Shown piece by piece: positions 60,560-64,000 of a stretch of DNA of 64,000 nucleotides. The stretch's first letter is position 1. The number at the start of each line of letters is the position of its first letter. A model generated the notes under the pieces. The model was given only the letters and a program-made list of their open reading frames with translations. It searched no databases and was not told the origin of the DNA. The DNA comes from Stieleria magnilauensis (lineage in GTDB: Bacteria > Planctomycetota > Planctomycetia > Pirellulales > Pirellulaceae): positions 780,394-844,393 of the forward strand of contig CP036432.1 in NCBI GenBank assembly GCA_007753675.1. The letters are read 5' to 3'. The translations under genes were made by a program, and so were the position numbers.

Positions 60560-63500
60560 ATGATGACTCGCCAACCCCGCAACCGTTTCATGTTCCGACT
60601 CGGTTGGCGCTGTTCCGCTGGTTGTCCTACGCGCTACCGTCGCAGCCGGTACATCCGTTTGACGCCCAACGTGGGTGTCCGGCTGCTCGTTCTGTTAGGG
60701 ATCCTGTTCTGGATGCCCGGCTGCGGCAAACCTGAGGCATCGCCGATCGATGCAAGCGCCGCGCCGCGATCTAGCCAAACGGGGCAGGCCGATGAAGCAG
60801 ATGGTCAGGATCAAACCCAGCAAGACTACTTCGCACGCGCGGCGAACGCACTCGCGCGGGGCGACATTGCCGATGCCGAGGCTTCGATTCGCAAACACCT
60901 GCTGCTTCACCCGGACGATGCCCGGGCGATCGAGTTGGCCGGTGACGTCGCCTCGCGGCAGGGAGATCGGGAAGTCGCGATCGAGAGGTATCAGGCGTCG
61001 TTGAGTTCGGACGAGTCGCCCAACGAGGCGCTGCTGGACAAGTTGACTCATGCCTTGGTTTCCGCCGGTCGGCCTTTCGATGCGATCGACGCCTTAAAAA
61101 CCTTCGTCGATCGATTCCCCAATCGTCCCCAGCCGCGATTTGACCTGGTCGGTCTGGCGACGATGGTCGGGCAAACCCCCGCGGCCCTGCCGTCGCTGCA
61201 GTGGCTGGCCCAACACGGTCAAGGCGATCCGGAATCGTTGCAGGTGCTTGCCGATCCTGCGCGGGTGGAACCTGACGGCGAGATGTGTCAGTCGATGCTG
61301 CAGCGATCGGGTGATGATCTGCGTCCGCAGTATTGCCTCGCCCGCCTGGACGCGATGAAGTCGAATTGGCAGTCGGTGGCCGACCGTTTGAGACCGGTGC
61401 TGGAACGCCACGCTGATTTTGCACCGGCGCAGGCGCTCTATGGGCGAGCGCTGATGGAATTGAATCAATACGACTCGATCCTGGATTGGCAGCAGCAGCT
61501 TCCCGCCGGTATCGAAACGTTGCCCGAGTACTGGTTGGTTGCCGGTGAATGGGCCGAGCGAGAGCGGCAGCACGAGCAGGCAGCGCGGGCCTACTGGCAG
61601 GCCATCCGGCTGAGTCCCCACGCCTTGCCTTCGGCTCTCAACGGTCTGTTCCAGAACCTGACCCTGATCGGTCGATCCGAGGACGCCGACGTGGTTGCCG
61701 ATCGGATCACCAAACTGGCTGCCCTGCGCGATGCGCTGAAGACGCATTTGGAGCGTAGCGGACGTTCGCAACGAGCTGCCATGCAGGTGGCCGATGGGAT
61801 GCTGGCACTCGGCCGGGTCTGGGAAGCCGAGGGCTGGGCACGACTCGCGACGACGTTGCCGGAAGAACGTCTGCCGGATCTTCGCGATCGCTACCTGGCG
61901 ATCCGCTCCGAGTTGACGGCCACGACGCCGTGGGTGTTGCCGGAGAGGGAACTGGATCGACAGATCGATCTGAGCGATTTGCCGACGATCGCCTGGAAAC
62001 TGACTCAGCCCCGATCGAGTGCCGCGGAAGTGAGTTTTCAGCGACCGTTGATGTTCGAAGATCAGGCCGAGCAACGGGGCTTGATCCACACCTGCGAGAT
62101 TGCCCCGGAAGCGATCCAAGAAGGGCACTGGATCTATCAAAGTGTCGGCGGTGGTGTCGGGGTGATCGATTTTGATCTGGACGGTTGGCCCGACGTGGCC
62201 GCGGCAATGTTAGACGGCAAGCCCCTCGCATCGGACTCCTCGTCCAATCGGCTGTTCCGAAATCAAGGAACCGGATTCGTCTCGGTGGAGCGTCACGCTG
62301 GCTATCACGACACCGGGTTTTCCCAGGGGATCACCGTTGGCGATTTCAACGACGATGGCTTCCCCGACATCTTTGATTCCAATTACGGCCAGAACCGGCT
62401 GTTTCGAAACAACGGTGACGGGACGTTTGACGAAATCGCGATCGCCGCGGGGCTGACCGATCAGTCCTGGACGACGTCGGCTGTGATTGCCGATCTGGAC
62501 GCCGACGGCATTGCCGATGTGTTTGCGACCAACTACTGTGCCGGCCGAGGACCGCTGGAACGACCGTGCCGCAATGCCGACGGCTTTTCGACGTGTCCCC
62601 CGTTGCTGTTCGAAGCCGAGCGGGACCGTGTTTGGAAAGGCCGAGGAGACGGTTCGTTTAGTGACGTTTCGGATCAATGGATCCAGACGCAGACGCCAGG
62701 ACGCGGACTCGGTCTGGTCGTGGGGCAGTTTGACGAGCGCCGCGGGCTGGACGTTTATGTCGCCAATGACATGACGGCCAATCACCTCTGGTCGCCCGAG
62801 CGGACCGACGGGCGTTTCCAAATGGTCGATTTGGCCGCCACCCGGGGCGTCGGGTTCAGCGGGGATGCGACGTCACAGGCATCGATGGGAATCGCCGCCG
62901 CCGATCCGGACGGCGACGGAGACATCGATTTCTTTCTCACCCACTTTGCCGACGATCACAACACGTACTACGAACAGGTCTCACCGGGTTTCTGGGCCGA
63001 CCGTTCGTTCCAGGTCGGGCTCGGTCAGCCGTCGATGAAACTGCTGGGATTCGGAACCGAATGGGTGGATTTTGATAACAACGGATCACTCGAACTGATG
63101 GTCACCAACGGGCATGTCGATGACGTCCATCGCACCGACGTGCAGTACAAAATGCCTCCGCAGACCTTTCGTCGTCTGCCGTCGGGGCGTTGGGAAGAAT
63201 TGAGCCTGGACGGGATGGGGGGCTATTTCTCCCAGCCACACTTGGGCCGCGCCCTGGCAACCATTGATGTCGACCGGGACGGGCGAACCGACGTGGCGAT
63301 CACGCATCTGTACGAGCCCGTCTCCCTGTTGGTCAATCGGACCGAAAACGCGGGGCAGTCGATCGGGCTGATCTTGAAATCCACGCGAACGCAACGCGAT
63401 GCCATCGGCACGGTGGTCACGGCGACCGTGGGCACGCGAGCGCTAACCCAGCAGCTGACCGCCGGTGACGGCTACATGTGTACCAATCAACGTCGAATTT

Positions 63501-63652
63501 CGGTCGCGTTGGGCGAGCAGGACAGCGCCGAAAACGTCACAATACAGTGGCCCTCCGGAACGATACAATCCTTCGGAGTGCTGAAGGGAGGCTACGATTA
63601 CGTCCTGGTCGAAGGGGCTGAAGACGCATTTCAATTGCAGGGTCATCGTTGA
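60560..63652 (+). CDS. Lipoprotein with TPR-like N-terminus, FG-GAP repeats and ASPIC/UnbV domain (CRTAC1-type)
   Basis: A protein of 1030 residues from the ATG at 60560 (a TTG at 60488 is possible). Seen: a basic head, a hydrophobic segment with lipobox (LFWMPG-C55), then about 430 residues of TPR-type helices (RAANALARGDIADAEASIRKHL, YQASLSSDESPNEALLDKLTHAL). Next come FG-GAP/VCBS repeats with calcium-binding loops (VIDFDLDGWPDVAA, VGDFNDDGFPDIFDSN, IADLDADGIADVFATN) and a C-terminal ASPIC/UnbV domain (AIGTVVTATVGTRALTQQL, VTIQWPSGTIQSF). Known: the C-terminal part is found in eukaryotic CRTAC1 and many planctomycete secreted proteins, thought to bind ligands. Its stop overlaps the TTG of the next lipoprotein gene. 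Confidence 0.92.
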   Translation: MMTRQPRNRFMFRLGWRCSAGCPTRYRRSRYIRLTPNVGVRLLVLLGILFWMPGCGKPEASPIDASAAPRSSQTGQADEADGQDQTQQDYFARAANALARGDIADAEASIRKHLLLHPDDARAIELAGDVASRQGDREVAIERYQASLSSDESPNEALLDKLTHALVSAGRPFDAIDALKTFVDRFPNRPQPRFDLVGLATMVGQTPAALPSLQWLAQHGQGDPESLQVLADPARVEPDGEMCQSMLQRSGDDLRPQYCLARLDAMKSNWQSVADRLRPVLERHADFAPAQALYGRALMELNQYDSILDWQQQLPAGIETLPEYWLVAGEWAERERQHEQAARAYWQAIRLSPHALPSALNGLFQNLTLIGRSEDADVVADRITKLAALRDALKTHLERSGRSQRAAMQVADGMLALGRVWEAEGWARLATTLPEERLPDLRDRYLAIRSELTATTPWVLPERELDRQIDLSDLPTIAWKLTQPRSSAAEVSFQRPLMFEDQAEQRGLIHTCEIAPEAIQEGHWIYQSVGGGVGVIDFDLDGWPDVAAAMLDGKPLASDSSSNRLFRNQGTGFVSVERHAGYHDTGFSQGITVGDFNDDGFPDIFDSNYGQNRLFRNNGDGTFDEIAIAAGLTDQSWTTSAVIADLDADGIADVFATNYCAGRGPLERPCRNADGFSTCPPLLFEAERDRVWKGRGDGSFSDVSDQWIQTQTPGRGLGLVVGQFDERRGLDVYVANDMTANHLWSPERTDGRFQMVDLAATRGVGFSGDATSQASMGIAAADPDGDGDIDFFLTHFADDHNTYYEQVSPGFWADRSFQVGLGQPSMKLLGFGTEWVDFDNNGSLELMVTNGHVDDVHRTDVQYKMPPQTFRRLPSGRWEELSLDGMGGYFSQPHLGRALATIDVDRDGRTDVAITHLYEPVSLLVNRTENAGQSIGLILKSTRTQRDAIGTVVTATVGTRALTQQLTAGDGYMCTNQRRISVALGEQDSAENVTIQWPSGTIQSFGVLKGGYDYVLVEGAEDAFQLQGHR

Positions 63653-64000
63653 ATATCTATCGCACACGCTACCTGGTGAAGGTCGTTGCCGTCGGTTTCG
63701 TCGCCGTCGGCTTTTCGGTGATCGGCTGTGGCGGCGGTTCCGACGAACAACGGGCCGCGGAACTGCTGCAAAGCCAGCGGAGGCGCGAGCGGGCGATTGA
63801 CGCGGCTCCAAAAACAGATCGCCAGCGGATCGAAAAGGCGGAGCGATTCTTCGGGAAACGCAATTTCGCCGGGGCCCGCGACGAGCTTCGCCCGCTGTTG
63901 ATGTCGGACCAGGTTCCTTCGGAGGCGTTGCTGCTGTACGCCAAATGTGAAGCCGAAGCCGGTGATCCGGTCGCCGCCTGTGAGCTGCTGCGGTCCATTC
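63649..64000 (+). CDS. Lipoprotein with TPR-like repeats (partial, runs off the window)
   Basis: The frame starts with TTG at 63649, overlapping the preceding stop by four bases (TTGA); a GTG at 63676 is possible. Seen: a basic head and hydrophobic helix ending in a lipobox (FSVIG-C), then helical repeats (QRRRERAIDAAPKTDRQRIEKAERFFGKRNFAGARDEL, EALLLYAKCEAEAGDPVAACELL) that look like TPR. The gene continues past the right end. Coupling to the ASPIC/UnbV gene, itself TPR-containing, suggests that they act together at the cell surface; CRTAC1-type proteins next to a second TPR protein are often seen in planctomycetes. Confidence 0.8.
   Translation, partial: MNIYRTRYLVKVVAVGFVAVGFSVIGCGGGSDEQRAAELLQSQRRRERAIDAAPKTDRQRIEKAERFFGKRNFAGARDELRPLLMSDQVPSEALLLYAKCEAEAGDPVAACELLRSI

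Overview
The window looks like chromosomal DNA of a marine-type planctomycete, probably Pirellulaceae (Rhodopirellula-like). The sequence-level reasons are two secreted Cys-type sulfatases, a DUF1559 pilin-like protein with the H-x-GG...DG C-terminal signature, two Ser/Thr kinases that join a kinase domain, one membrane helix and TPR repeats, an ECF-like sigma factor with the FPTTRWS start, an ASPIC/UnbV (CRTAC1-type) lipoprotein, long GC-rich intergenic regions with dispersed hairpins, and loose gene packing with mixed strands. No rRNA, tRNA or CRISPR array was seen.

Layout. 1-5.4 kb: end of an unknown gene, a sulfatase fused to a zinc-peptidase-like domain, a truncated WD40-like gene start, and glgX. 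5.8-9.4 kb: a two-gene operon of an AAA ATPase and a subtilisin-like protease that matches the IetAS anti-phage type. 10.2-21.6 kb: a zinc-ribbon protein, a secreted VWA protein, an orphan protein with a hydrophobic glycine-rich core, a TPR kinase with an unusual triplicated start region, a beta-barrel-like exported protein, an ECF sigma factor with a small partner, and a second sulfatase. 21.8-25.5 kb: the ammonium transporter amt and a CNNM/CorC-type CBS protein.

25.8-33.7 kb is the most unusual part. It is a tightly coupled operon: N-formylglutamate-amidohydrolase-like protein, DUF1704 (QEGLA/MATCAP-like) metallopeptidase, GshB-like ATP-grasp ligase, second ligase, second DUF1704 peptidase, third ligase. 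It reads as a duplicated peptide ligase/peptidase cassette, which could add and remove an amino acid or small peptide tag, or make and trim a small peptide.

33.8-45.9 kb holds a complete chemosensory array in near Wsp order (CheW, CheR-TPR, extended CheW, membrane MCP with PAS, double-HPt CheA with receiver, CheB). It has no CheY and no GGDEF output gene and is followed by a Ser/Thr kinase. 46-55.5 kb is a surface-polysaccharide locus (two glycosyltransferases, sulfotransferase, class V aminotransferase, O-antigen-ligase-like polymerase, Wzz-like chain-length protein, RTX-like secreted protein). 55.5-64 kb contains a nested inverted-repeat element, an intact ISAs1-type insertion sequence with 20-bp terminal repeats and a 10-bp target duplication, the DUF1559 protein, a small lipoprotein, and an ASPIC/UnbV lipoprotein coupled to a TPR lipoprotein that runs off the end.

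Intergenic DNA carries at least two families of dispersed palindromic repeats (for example 16817-16951, 23858-23907 and 56500-56529; and 2906-2976 with 23761-23832).
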